Assembly: GCA_018398585.1 (NCBI GenBank)
Contig: JAGTTD010000002.1
Location: 31,054,186-31,118,185, forward strand
Reading direction: 5' to 3'
DNA: 64,000 nucleotides
Origin: Simmondsia chinensis
Lineage: Eukaryota > Streptophyta > Magnoliopsida > Caryophyllales > Simmondsiaceae
Within the stretch, counting starts at the first letter, position 1. The number at the start of each line of letters is the position of its first letter. Under the pieces are notes generated by a model. The model ran no database searches, was not told where the DNA came from, and saw nothing but the letters and a program-made list of their open reading frames with translations. The position numbers and the translations under genes are program-made. This document shows positions 55,190 to 64,000 of this stretch, piece after piece.

Positions 55190-55668
55190 ATTGTCAATTT
55201 GCTAAAATCGAACACTATTGGGCTAATGGTCTTCATCCAGTCCACTCCTAAGACCATATCACACCCACCCAATCTAAGAACTCTGAAATCATACACGAAT
55301 TCATGTTCTTGCATTGCCCAACTGAACTGTTTTCATTTTGTTTGTGTAAAAATAGAGTTTCCATCTGCCACTGTAACCGCTAATGGACTAGTCTTGACCT
55401 ATACATGCCCCACAGCCCTCACAATCTTAGGATCCACAAAACTATGCGTGCTACCACTGTCAATCAGAATCAACAATGGTTTATGTCCCACTTCACCTCT
55501 GATTCGAATTGTATTCTGAGATCCATTACTAGTCAAAGCATGCACTAATATTTCCACCTCATCATCAGAAGACTCCTCCAAATATACCTGGTCCTGTGCG
55601 TCAATAACCTCCTCACCAACAGGTATATCAGAAGTGTCTAATGCCTCAGCACCAGTAACAGACATCAA
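55190..55668 (-). pseudogene. Gypsy 2 protease region
   Basis: LLILIDSGSTHSFVDPKIV is the retropepsin active site, preceded by an acidic linker (YLEESSDDEVEIL). The flap region with a CDMVLGVDWMK-type motif follows toward 55200 in another frame. Confidence 0.85.
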
Positions 55669-55689
55669 AACCTTTGGGTTGCACTTATG

Positions 55690-56680
55690 CCCAAAAAAGT
55701 ATTTTTGATTGCATTTAAAGCATAGCTTCTGAGCCCTCTTCTCCTCTATCTCAATGCCCTACTAGCCATAGGAGTTGCTACCTGTGAAGATGCTACCCCC
55801 TAAACAATTCTGGAACACTGACTCTCCGCAGTGCCTAAAATTGTGTTCTCAAAAAGCCTGACTTTGGAATAAGCTTGAGACAACGTAATAGGATTCAATG
55901 CCTTAACCAAGTTCTTGATTCTAGGCTTTAAACCACTAATAAAACTGGACACATAGTATCCCTCAAAGGCCCCTGGGTTTACTGTAATCATTTGAGCCTT
56001 CAAATGTTCAAATCTTGTCATGTAATCTTTGACAGAAGTTACTTGTGCCAATTTGTAGAAATTGTCTATCACATCACTAAGGTCCTCGTCACCATACCGC
56101 TCACACATTTCAGACAAAAATTCAGACCATGAAAGATATGGATTGCTGTGAATCAGATTATAAAACCACACCTCATGATCACCACGCAAATAGACAGCAG
56201 CCAACTCCACCTTTTCAGATTCAACTATTTGATAGAAACGAAAATACCTCTCACATTGCCGGATCCATGAATGAGGATGAGTTCCATCGAAAGATTCCAA
56301 TTCCAATCGCGGTTGCCTGAATCCATTGGTTCTAGGACCTGCTACACCATCTTTACTTCCCACAGATTGATGAGAGCCTGAACGGTCAGGAGGTCTACCA
56401 AGCTGACTAGCAGGCAAGAGCACTCCAGCTCCCATAGGTGAATTTTGCTTATTTATCTGATCCTGTAAGCCATTGAGCTGTTGAGATTGCGTCTCAAACT
56501 TGATCCATATTTCTTTGCATCATAGCCATCATCTGCTGCATCTGATTCAGGAATTGTAAAAGGTTCTCTCCTTGCTAAGGTACTGCAGTAGCTGGAGCAT
56601 TAACTCCAACAGCTATAGCCGTAGCATAAGTTGCAGCATGAGTTGCAGCATCGGTGGCTGCCTGAGATCGAGTAGTTACT
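55690..56680 (-). pseudogene. Gypsy 2 gag
   Basis: The segment 56435-55800 carries LELESFDGTHPHSWIRQCER, ELAAVYLRGDHEVWFY and YYVSSFISGLKPRIKNLVKA. A knuckle LCFKCNQKYFFGHKCNP lies near 55730-55680 after a stop. The N-terminal part above 56440 is Gln/Met-rich and broken. Confidence 0.88.
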
Positions 56681-56855
56681 CCTCCAACCATTTGAACTAT
56701 CTTCTTACATCTGGCCAGAATGTGTACACAGATAACAAGGAAAAACTCGAACAAGAATACTCCAAGCTAAACAACTGAATCCGGAACAACAGCTTGTACA
56801 GCCACTAATTCAATCAAATTGAGAACAATCTCAACACGATCGGAAGTAATTGTAA

Positions 56856-56867
56856 GCTCTAATACCA
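56856..56867 (-). other. Primer-binding site of gypsy 2
   Basis: GCTCTAATACCA is the complement of TGGTATTAGAGC, one change from the initiator tRNA-Met site, two bases from the LTR. Confidence 0.85.
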
Positions 56868-56869
56868 AT

Positions 56870-57246
56870 TGTTATGATTCAAGGTAATTCTTAAATCATA
56901 ACCTAGGTTTGAAGAAAACTTGAGATGAGAATCACAAAAGAATCAAGAGAAGAGATGAGAATTGAGAGAATTAGGGTTGAGAAAATGGGAAATTGATTTC
57001 ATTCATTAACATCATCTTATTACAATAGATGACTAACTATTTATAGAAGACAACTAACACAAAAGATGCAAGGAATCAGGACACAACAACCTCAGCACAA
57101 CCGCCATAACAAACAGAACAAAAGCCAACTAAAACAACTAAATCAACTAACAACTAATTTTCCCGCCAAAATCCCCATTTAAACCCTTACATGAATTTTA
57201 ACAAAACGACTACTGACACAACTTCAAATCAGCTCCAATCATGACA
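56870..57246 (-). repeat. 5' LTR of gypsy 2
   Basis: 377 bp, closely similar to the 3' LTR with one small insertion (near 57130). Confidence 0.92.
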
Positions 57247-57251
57247 CATTG

Positions 57252-59196
57252 TACTTCCAAGTGCTACCTACAAGATTCTTAGTCTGGTCATATGGGACAA
57301 GATCCCACGTGTTGTTTTGTAGAAGGGAATTAAACTCATTAACCACGGCTTCCTGCCACTTAGGATTTTTTACAACTTGTGAATAACATGTGGATTCTTG
57401 TATTACAGTTATTGAGGAAAGGGAGAGTGGATATTTAGGTTTACGAAGTCCATGCTTTAAATGTGTTTGCATATGATGAGTGTTTTGAACAGGACATGGG
57501 GAAACCACCTCACCAGCTAAAGTAACCGTGTAGGGGGTTGTTAACAGGCGCTGGTGGTTCGGTTGGGGTGTCCAGGTTCGAATGTTCGTCCCCGGGTGAA
57601 GGAAAGTGACATGGGGAGGGTGAGTTAGCGGTGGCTAGTGATGGGAGGTCAGCCGAGGCTAACCTTGGAGTGGTGGGGGCCGATTGTAGCTCACCCGGTG
57701 GGTCAACAGGTGGCTGGGGAGCACCGGTGCAGGGACCCGAGGGCTGGGAAGGGTTCCTAACAACACGGCGCTGTGGTTGGGGTGCCATCACAGCGATGGC
57801 TACGGAAACGGGGCTGAGGACAGGCGGGTGATGGACATGGTGGGACAACGTGTTGTGGGGCTGTGGGGGTAGGGTGTGGCAGTCGCTGCCGGTAGGCGAC
57901 GGTGCAAGGGAGAGGGGGAAAGGAAGGGATAGGTCAACCATAAACATAGGGTTCCAAGGTAAGGGGGAGATCGTGTTAGTTATGTCGAGGTGGGGGAATT
58001 TGGTTTCATCAAATTTAACATGATGATTTGTGTAAATTCTACTGGAGGTGGGGTTAAGACACCTATAACCGTTATATCGAGTGGCGTAACCCAAGAAAAT
58101 GCAAGGGATGGACTCGGGTGCTAGCTTATGCAAGGCAAGATTGGAAAAGCATAGACATCTAAAAACTCGAAAACTAGAGTAGTTGGGTTGATTTTTAAAG
58201 AGTTTTTCAAAAGGGGGGTAGTTTTATAGAACGGGGGTGGGGAGTCTATTAATTAGAAAGCAAGCAGTGCAAGCAGCATCATCCCAAAAAGCATAGGAAA
58301 GTTTTGATTGTAATAGGAGTGTTCGGGCCGTTTCAATGATATGCCAATGTTTTTGTTCCACCAACCCATTTTGTTGTGGAGTATCGGGACACAAAAGTCG
58401 GAAGTGTATGCCATGTTGTTTACATAAAGTGTGCATGCGTTTGTGGTCAAATTCGCGACCCCCATCGCTTTGAAAGATTTTGATTTTGGTAGAGAATTGG
58501 TTTTCAACAAGAGTTTTAAATTTTTCGAAAATTGTGAATAAGTCTAATTTATGATGCATGGGATAAATCCAGGTGAAACGAGTAAAATCATCAACAAAGG
58601 CGACATAGTATTTATTGCATGAAGTTGAAGCTATCGGGGATTGCCATACATCAAAATGAATTAACTGCAATAGAGCAGTAAATAAATGTAAAACACGTTG
58701 AAATGGTAAACGATGAGACTTTCCTAAACAACAAAGTTGACATAATCCAAAAAAACGCGAATGGAGTATGAGGTTGCTTTTACACAAAATATCCATAGCA
58801 GGGCAGCCTAAATGACCTAGACGACAATGTCAAAGATCACCAAGTTGGGCGTGCGCAACCAGTCCGAGCGAGTGGGGCGAGAAGCTATATAGTGGTCCAT
58901 TACTACAAACTCAAAGAAGGGGGGTCCCCGTAGCCTAGTCCTTTATAGAGAAAAAACTTGAGTCAAATTCAACGTAACAGTTGTTATCATGACAAAGGCG
59001 CTTAATAGATAGGAGATTGTGAGTTAGATGAGAAACAACCATTACATCTTTTAGTTGTACAGTTTTAGATTGAGTTTTAAATGTGGATGACCCAATATGA
59101 GAGATTGAAAGTCAAGCATCGTCTCCAACTAGAACACTTCTATGACTAGTATAAGGAAGGGGATTATAGAGATACCTGAGTTAAAAGTCCTGTGGT
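57252..59196 (-). pseudogene. Copia C integrase and linker
   Basis: The segment 58796-58224 has CQLCCLGKSHRLPFQR, LIHFDVWQSPIA, SDGGREFDH and PDTPQQNGLVEQKHWHI, the D, D, E core. The segment 58133-57510 has [20 protein letters not shown] and a Pro/Ser-rich linker. The segment 57508-57252 begins the RT (NEFNSLLQNNTWDLVPYDQT). The GAG-pre-integrase part above 58800 is in broken frames. Confidence 0.88.
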
Positions 59197-59197
59197 T

Positions 59198-59812
59198 TAG
59201 GGGTGTAAACGAGCCGAGCTGAGCCGAGCCGAGCACCCCCTTGTTCAAACTCGAGTTCGATAAGACTTATCGAGCTCGAGTTTAAGCCGAGCTCTTATCG
59301 AGCATTTCTAACCCTTGTTCGAACTCGGTTCGATAAGAATATAGTGTGTTCAATACTTGGCTCGACTTGGCTCGTTAGGCTTATTGAGCCGAGTCGAGCT
59401 CGTTATCGAGTCGAGTCGAGCTTGTTATCAAGTCGAGTCGAGCTTATTATCGAGCCCAATCGAGTTTAAAACCGAGCCAAGCTTGCAATCGAGTCGAGCT
59501 CATTAACTAGCCAAGCTTTTTAAACTATTATTGAACCATTTTTGAGCTAATACCAACTGTTATCAAGCTCATAACTAGCCTTTAACGAGCTGATATCGAG
59601 CCCTTTAACGAGCTCTTATCGAGCCCTTATCAAACTGTTCGTCAATATTAGCGAGCCAAGCACCCCCTTGTTCGAACTTGGCTCGTTAACCTTATCGAGC
59701 CTACTCGAACTCGGCTCGATAAGCTATCGAGCGCTCCTAATGAACACGAAAGAGCCCTAATCGATTTCGAACACGAGTAGTTCATCGAACGCTTTGTTCG
59801 TTTACACCCCTA
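59198..59812. mobile_element. Small unclassified DNA element rich in CGAGC words
   Basis: 615 bp with inverted ends TAGGGGTGTAAACGAGCC and CGTTTACACCCCTA, flanked by GTT on both sides. The interior is a dense array of CGAGCCGAGC, TATCGAGC and GAGCTCG words on both strands, with no protein. It interrupts the protease of copia C. The 3-bp flank would fit CACTA or PIF/Harbinger types, while the ends look hAT-like. Confidence 0.7.
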
Positions 59813-61361
59813 GTTGGAAGTGCCCGAGTCCGAGTACCAGCTACAATCCTGATTGTCATTGAGTGTCATAGCAACCAAGGAGGGAAAAGGATCTATAAAT
59901 GAGTGTTGATCATAGCGATAAGGACATGAAATGGCAATATGTCTAGTGTGAGAGCAAATATGACAGAATTGGGGGGCCGATCCAAGGATGCCAGGAGTAT
60001 TGGTGAGGGGGGCCATCGAGTTTCGGTATGGGAGTGGTTAGGGATTGTGTGGTGGTCCATGATGACCCGAATTATGCTGTTGATTTTGTCTACCAATGCG
60101 GCCCCCCCCCCGGTTGTCACGGCGGCCATGGTTATGGCCCTCATTACCACGGCCATGACCACCTCGACCTGAGTTGGGTCCTTGGTTACTTGTACCTGCA
60201 GCCACAAGAGTGTGAGTTTGTTCGAGGGGGGTAGCGATTTTGGGCCCCCTCTTCATTGAGTAGGGCAGTTTTGAGTCTCTCGAAGTCCGGTGTAGGAGAA
60301 GTGTTTCGAGTGAGAGTGCCAAAGGTAGCATACTCGATGGGTAGGCCCACAAGGACATAGTGAACTAGTTCTCTATTTGATACAGGGAAATCTATGGCAA
60401 CTAAGTCGTCAGCTATTGATTTTAATCCAGAAAGGTATGCTTCCATGGTCTTGCCATCTTTACGAATGTTAATAATACGGTTTCGCAAATCGAATTCCTT
60501 GGCCAGGGAATGATCTCGAAATCGTTTGACCGGGGCATCCCAAATAGCTTTTGAAGTGGGTTGACGAACAATATCATTAATTAGAGGGCGGAGAGGGTGG
60601 CAGCAATACATGAGCGAAGGCTTTGGTCTATTCTACTCTAGTTTAAGTAGTCAGGATTAGGGGATGTGGAACCGATAGGATAGGTTAAAGTTGCAGAAGG
60701 GCAAGAACCATCTATGTACCTCATTAATTGGTGAGCAACAAGAATCATAGAAAACTATTCTCTCCAAGCGGGATAATCTGTTGTGTTTTCGAGTTTGACA
60801 GTAACTATGTTTGTTATGCTTCAAAGAGTAAGAATAAGTGGATTATTGTTGTATTGATTAGCGTTTCGGAATTGCCCCCCCCCCCCCCCCAACCAGCAGG
60901 CATGAAGCCGAGATGAGAGGGGTTGGCGGCGCCGGTAGTCACCGAACCACCATCGACGGTGGTCAATGTCGGGAAGCTGCCAGGCGTTGCCGAGAGGCTG
61001 AGACCCTGGGAAAATGCACCATTGTGTGCATTTCTCGGAGGGGGCGTCCGATAATGTTACGGGAAAGGGTGGAAGGGTATTTGGGATTCCTGAGCCAAAA
61101 AATTGAGAAAATTGTGGCCTCGTGGAAGCTAACGAAGTGCTAGAGATGGCAACGCCGGTCTCCGTTAGTCCATGGAGGAACGAGCCCGAGGTTAGGGATC
61201 CGATATGGGGAAGATCGAACCTAGCCGGAGGGGGGGACTGCCGCCCAGTCAACCGTCCGACCGCCAGCATAGGTGGTCTCGGGATCGACCGACAGTGGGG
61301 AGCCAGCAGTCAAAGGGGAAAGAGAGGAGGGGGAGGGAGGGGAAGAATCATTAGCTGCCAT
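59813..61361 (-). pseudogene. Copia C gag, zinc knuckle and start of protease
   Basis: Start near 61361 (MAANDSSPPSPPPL). The segment 60611-60186 is a UBN2-type gag core (KDGKTMEAYLSGLKSIADDL, LVGLPIEYATFGTL). CHICSHTRHIAISC (59960-59910) is the zinc knuckle. CSWYSDSGTSN is the protease active site, cut by the element at 59812. A poly-C run sits at 60876-60891. Confidence 0.82.
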
Positions 61362-61491
61362 AGTTAACTTAATTACTTGTAATAAAGAAAACTTAAAATT
61401 AAAGAAGGTAGAGAACTAGTACTAAAAGAGAAAAGACAAATTTAAAAAAAAAAAAAAAGAAAAGAAGAAGAAAGAAGAGTCTCTTAGCGAG

Positions 61492-61503
61492 GCTCTGATA
61501 CCA
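61492..61503 (-). other. Primer-binding site of copia C
   Basis: GCTCTGATACCA, directly adjacent to the 5' LTR. Confidence 0.9.
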
Positions 61504-61702
61504 TGTGAGAAAACAGAGAAGCGGAAAATAACAATGTATATTGGATGAATAACAAGTACAATGTAAGGCTCTATTTATAGAGCATACGAGAGAAGGAAAA
61601 TACAATATTAGCCCTTAGGCTCTTACTATGCTAGAAGGGTAGAAGAAACATTATGGCTACCCTAAAGTGACTTTCCTAATACGAATTATTCTTCCTTTAA
61701 TA
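61504..61702 (-). repeat. 5' LTR of copia C
   Basis: About 199 bp. Contains TCTATTTATAGAGC, whose minus strand supplies a TATA box. AAAGG follows. Confidence 0.9.
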
Positions 61703-61980
61703 AAAGGTAACCTCCAACATAAAAACTCCCAATACCCTCTTCAACCACACTACCTACCAAACCCAAGTACACTGAACTAGACAATATTACAGTTCACTAA
61801 ACAAGAGGGTAAATTACACACCAATAGCCGTGCAGCCTTCTCAGATCACATATCAGCACACTTAACTCAGAGAAATATTAATCGCATTCCTTAAATTTCA
61901 AATTACTTCAATACATTTGTATCTGAATTAATGGAACATAAAATTTTAAGCCAATTATGCATGAATTATTGGTGCCATTG
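61703..61980 (-). other. DPE1: DPE1 intron sequence between elements
   Basis: No exon recognised. It should belong to the intron upstream of the 48844 exon. Confidence 0.5.
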
Positions 61981-62331
61981 TGTTATGATCCAAGCTTATC
62001 CAAGCCTAAGCATGGATCATAACCTAGGTTAGAATAGGTAGGAAGAGAGTTTAGATGAGAAGAGAAGTGAAAAGAGATGAGAAATAGAGAGAGAGTTAGA
62101 AGATGAGAAGGAGAAGTTATCAATTAATGTTCGAGATATCCTCAATACAAGCTAGAATCATCTACTTATAGCCGCTAGATACATTGCAAGAAGACTTATT
62201 AAGCTAACCGACTCTAGCCAGCCGCCAAACAAGACCAAAGATTGACCCACTTCAACCGACATTAACCGACTTTCCCGCCTAACAACATATTCAAAAGCAA
62301 TTACTAAATTCAACTATCAACGATCATAACA
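61981..62331 (-). repeat. 3' LTR of gypsy 3
   Basis: 351 bp, related in style to the LTRs of gypsy 1 and 2 (shared TAACCTAGGTT with gypsy 2). Confidence 0.88.
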
Positions 62332-62424
62332 TTTCCCTCCCCTTGAAAACATTCTTGTCCTCAAGAATGGAGGTGGGAAATTGACTTCAAATGAATTTCA
62401 GGTTCTCCCAAGTAGACTGCTGCT

Positions 62425-62973
62425 TGTCACCCACCGACTTTTTACGATATTTATTTATGTAATTTTCCGCTTTTAACTCTCTATGTATTTTTCGTTATAG
62501 CATGTACTTAGCATCATTTTGTAAGGAGCAAGCTTACTTGGGACAAAGGGGAACCGTGAGCCACCCTCTCCCATCTACCCTTGCTTCACTTTTTAGAGTA
62601 AGTTGACTTAGATTAATTAATGAGCCACCCTACCCTATTACATGTTGTACGGCTAGGGGGGGACAAGTAGACACCATAGTACATACTTTTTACTTTTTTG
62701 TCTTTCCTTTACTTGTGTATAAATAGAGGTAATGCAATGGGATGACCCATCCAATTTCCAACCAAATCACTTGAGTCATATTTTCTCTCCCTTTCCCTTT
62801 CTCTCAACCGTGCATCTCTTTTCCTCTTTACCTTCCATTATAATATTTTTCCAACATAAAACCGGGGTATTGTTATACTTGGGTTCGGGGTTGCCTGACT
62901 TTGACGAGGTACTTTCGCGGTGAAGTCGAGTGGCATCGCGGTTTTGACATAGAGAACGTGTCATCCCGTGACA
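62425..62973 (+). mobile_element. Solo LTR inside gypsy 3
   Basis: 549 bp beginning TGTCACCCACCGAC and ending CATCCCGTGACA. Both sides carry TGCTGCT. TGTATAAATAGAGG at 62715-62728 is a clear TATA box in plus orientation. It cuts the chromodomain-like segment of gypsy 3 (LIQWANLE before, STWENLKF after). No coding capacity. Confidence 0.85.
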
Positions 62974-62989
62974 TGCTGCTCCAGATTGG

Positions 62990-63963
62990 CCCATTGAATT
63001 AATGCTTCTGCTGAGCCGGAGGAATGCTGCCTTATATCAAGAATAGCTATTGGTGCCTGCAGAATCATGCCATTGCTTGCTAAAGCTAGAGGATCCGTTG
63101 TACTGGTACTCCCTTGACTTGCTTCTTCAACAATGAGACATGAAAAACCGGATGAACTAAACAGTTAGGTGGCAGCTCCAGCTTGTAAGCAACTGCTCCA
63201 ATGCACTGCAAGACTTTGTAAGGCCCAAAGTATCGTGCTGAAAGCTTGATATTTCGCCTCACAGCTACTGAATTTTGCCTGTAAGGCTGCAAACGTAAGT
63301 AAATATAATCACCAACATTAAAAGATTTATCAGTTCTGCGTCGGTCAGCAAAGAATTTCATGCGTGATTGTGCTGTGTGTAGCTAGTCCTCGAGCTGCAA
63401 CATCAACTGCCTTCATTGCTCAAGTAAATCAGTAACTCCAGGTATAATAGACACTACTCCTTGCAGCCCAATTGGTGAAGGTGGATCATAACCATACATT
63501 GATTTGAATGGAGAAGTCTTGAGAGCGGTATGGGCATGAGTGTTATACCAAAACTCTACTAAAGATAACCAACCAAACCAGTGCTTGGGATTGGTGAAAG
63601 TCATGCTCCATAAGAACTGTTCCACACATTGGTTCACACATTCTATTTGTCCATCCGTTTGTGGATGGTAAGAAGAACTCATGGAAAGAGTGGTTCCCAA
63701 CAGCCTAAACAACTCAGTCCAGATATGAAAAGCTTGTCCCTGTCAAATACAATCGTCTGGGGTAGACCATTGAGTCTGTATATCTGATCCAAGAACAACC
63801 TTGCCAACTTAGCAGTAGTGATAGGATGAGATAACCCAATGAAATGCCCAAACTTTGTGAACCTATCAACAACAACCCAAATCACCTCCTTCCCTTCAGA
63901 TTTTGGAAAACCTTCTATGAAGTCCATACTAATATGCTGCCACGGCCTCTCAGGAATGTCCAA
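62990..63963 (-). pseudogene. Gypsy 3 integrase and GPY/F region
   Basis: The segment 63963-63679 has SMDFIEGFPKSEGKEVIWVV and DRFTKFGHFIGLSHP with the core Asp residues. A frameshift near 63700 leads to SSSYHPQTDGQIECVN (63712-63413). The segment 63361-63086 has [17 protein letters not shown] and [20 protein letters not shown]. Stops at former Arg or Gln codons near 63413-63390. Confidence 0.88.
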
Positions 63964-64000
63964 GGGTTAGAGAAGTTCTTGGTATGGAATGTGCTCACTC

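Larger units (their letters stand above)
51881..57246 (-). mobile_element. Ty3/gypsy chromovirus-type retrotransposon 2 (5.4 kb)
   Basis: Complete element inserted in the copia C reverse transcriptase: LTRs 51881-52249 and 56870-57246, minus-strand gag, protease, RT, RNase H, integrase and chromodomain. Flanks CCTTG and CATTG agree in four of five bases, and the copia frame resumes across it (WKYN before, KYKVDGS after). The RT active site FFDD is intact, but several stops exist. Confidence 0.94.
48872..61702 (-). mobile_element. Ty1/copia element C with nested insertions (12.8 kb)
   Basis: LTRs of about 200 bp (TGTGAGAAAACAG start on the plus strand). The 3' LTR is split by 48995-50436. A copia-order gag-pol on the minus strand is split by gypsy 2 (51881-57246) and a small element (59198-59812). 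The duplication AAAGG occurs at 48867-48871 and 61703-61707. Removing the nested pieces leaves an element of roughly 5.4 kb. Confidence 0.92.
61981..64000 (-). mobile_element. Ty3/gypsy chromovirus-type retrotransposon 3 (truncated by window)
   Basis: The 3' LTR at 61981-62331 (TGTTATGATCC...CATAACA) is followed by TTTCCCTCCCCTTG, the complement of the purine tract, then chromodomain and integrase on the minus strand. The left flank is CATTG (61976-61980). The 5' half lies beyond the window. Confidence 0.92.

Noticed and set aside
57631..57831. Plus-strand Gly/Trp-rich frame
   Set aside because: Shadow of the Pro/Ser-rich copia C linker on the minus strand.
61703..61980. Search for the next upstream DPE1 exon
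   Set aside because: No frame encodes the expected sequence before VLPLVPPG; the exon must lie beyond the window.

Overview
This window is nuclear DNA of a flowering plant, most likely a eudicot. The evidence is a plastid starch-metabolism gene with many spliceosomal introns, plant-type LTR retrotransposons primed by initiator-tRNA-Met, a Mutator-like element carrying a plant mobile domain, an Au-like SINE and plant 5S rRNA-derived sequence. No bacterial-type genes, CRISPR array or operon are present. I cannot name the species.

The only host gene I can support is on the minus strand: DPE1, the plastidial disproportionating enzyme (4-alpha-glucanotransferase, GH77). I reconstructed 15 consecutive exons between 48844 and 19871. 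They splice in frame into 459 codons including the stop and carry the three GH77 catalytic motifs. The first exons (transit peptide and about 115 residues) lie beyond the right edge. Several introns are greatly enlarged by transposons: the intron 45413-29809 is about 15.6 kb, and the one upstream of 48844 is more than 15 kb.

Layout. 1-3459: a disrupted copia-like LTR, split by a compact 2.2 kb non-autonomous LTR element (875-3097, TSD CTAAC). 3461-3765: a large imperfect hairpin. 4380-8640: a decayed Mutator-like element with a plant mobile domain behind the transposase. 8640-10195: AT-rich DNA with a fragment of a CCCH zinc-finger gene and a Helitron-like 3' end. 10196-15871: a chromovirus-type Ty3/gypsy element (TSD TAAGT). 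16800-17130: a G-rich minisatellite and a small palindromic repeat. 17133-18197: a TRIM. 19871-48844: DPE1, with a SINE/5S composite, MITEs, two copia elements (one carrying a hAT element) and a Mutator-like foldback element in its introns. 48872-61702: a Ty1/copia element, itself invaded by a solo LTR, a complete Ty3/gypsy element and a small unclassified DNA element. 61981-64000: the 3' part of a third Ty3/gypsy element, interrupted by a solo LTR.

Most transposon reading frames carry stops or frameshifts, so they are best read as decayed copies. The insertion order can be read from the nesting. Every large LTR element inside DPE1 lies in the same orientation as the gene. I found no convincing new multi-gene system. 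The most unusual structures are the foldback element whose arms are built of 60-bp repeats, the LTR-TA-LTR tandem on one copia element, the CCCH gene fragment near a Helitron-like end, and the SINE/5S rRNA composite.
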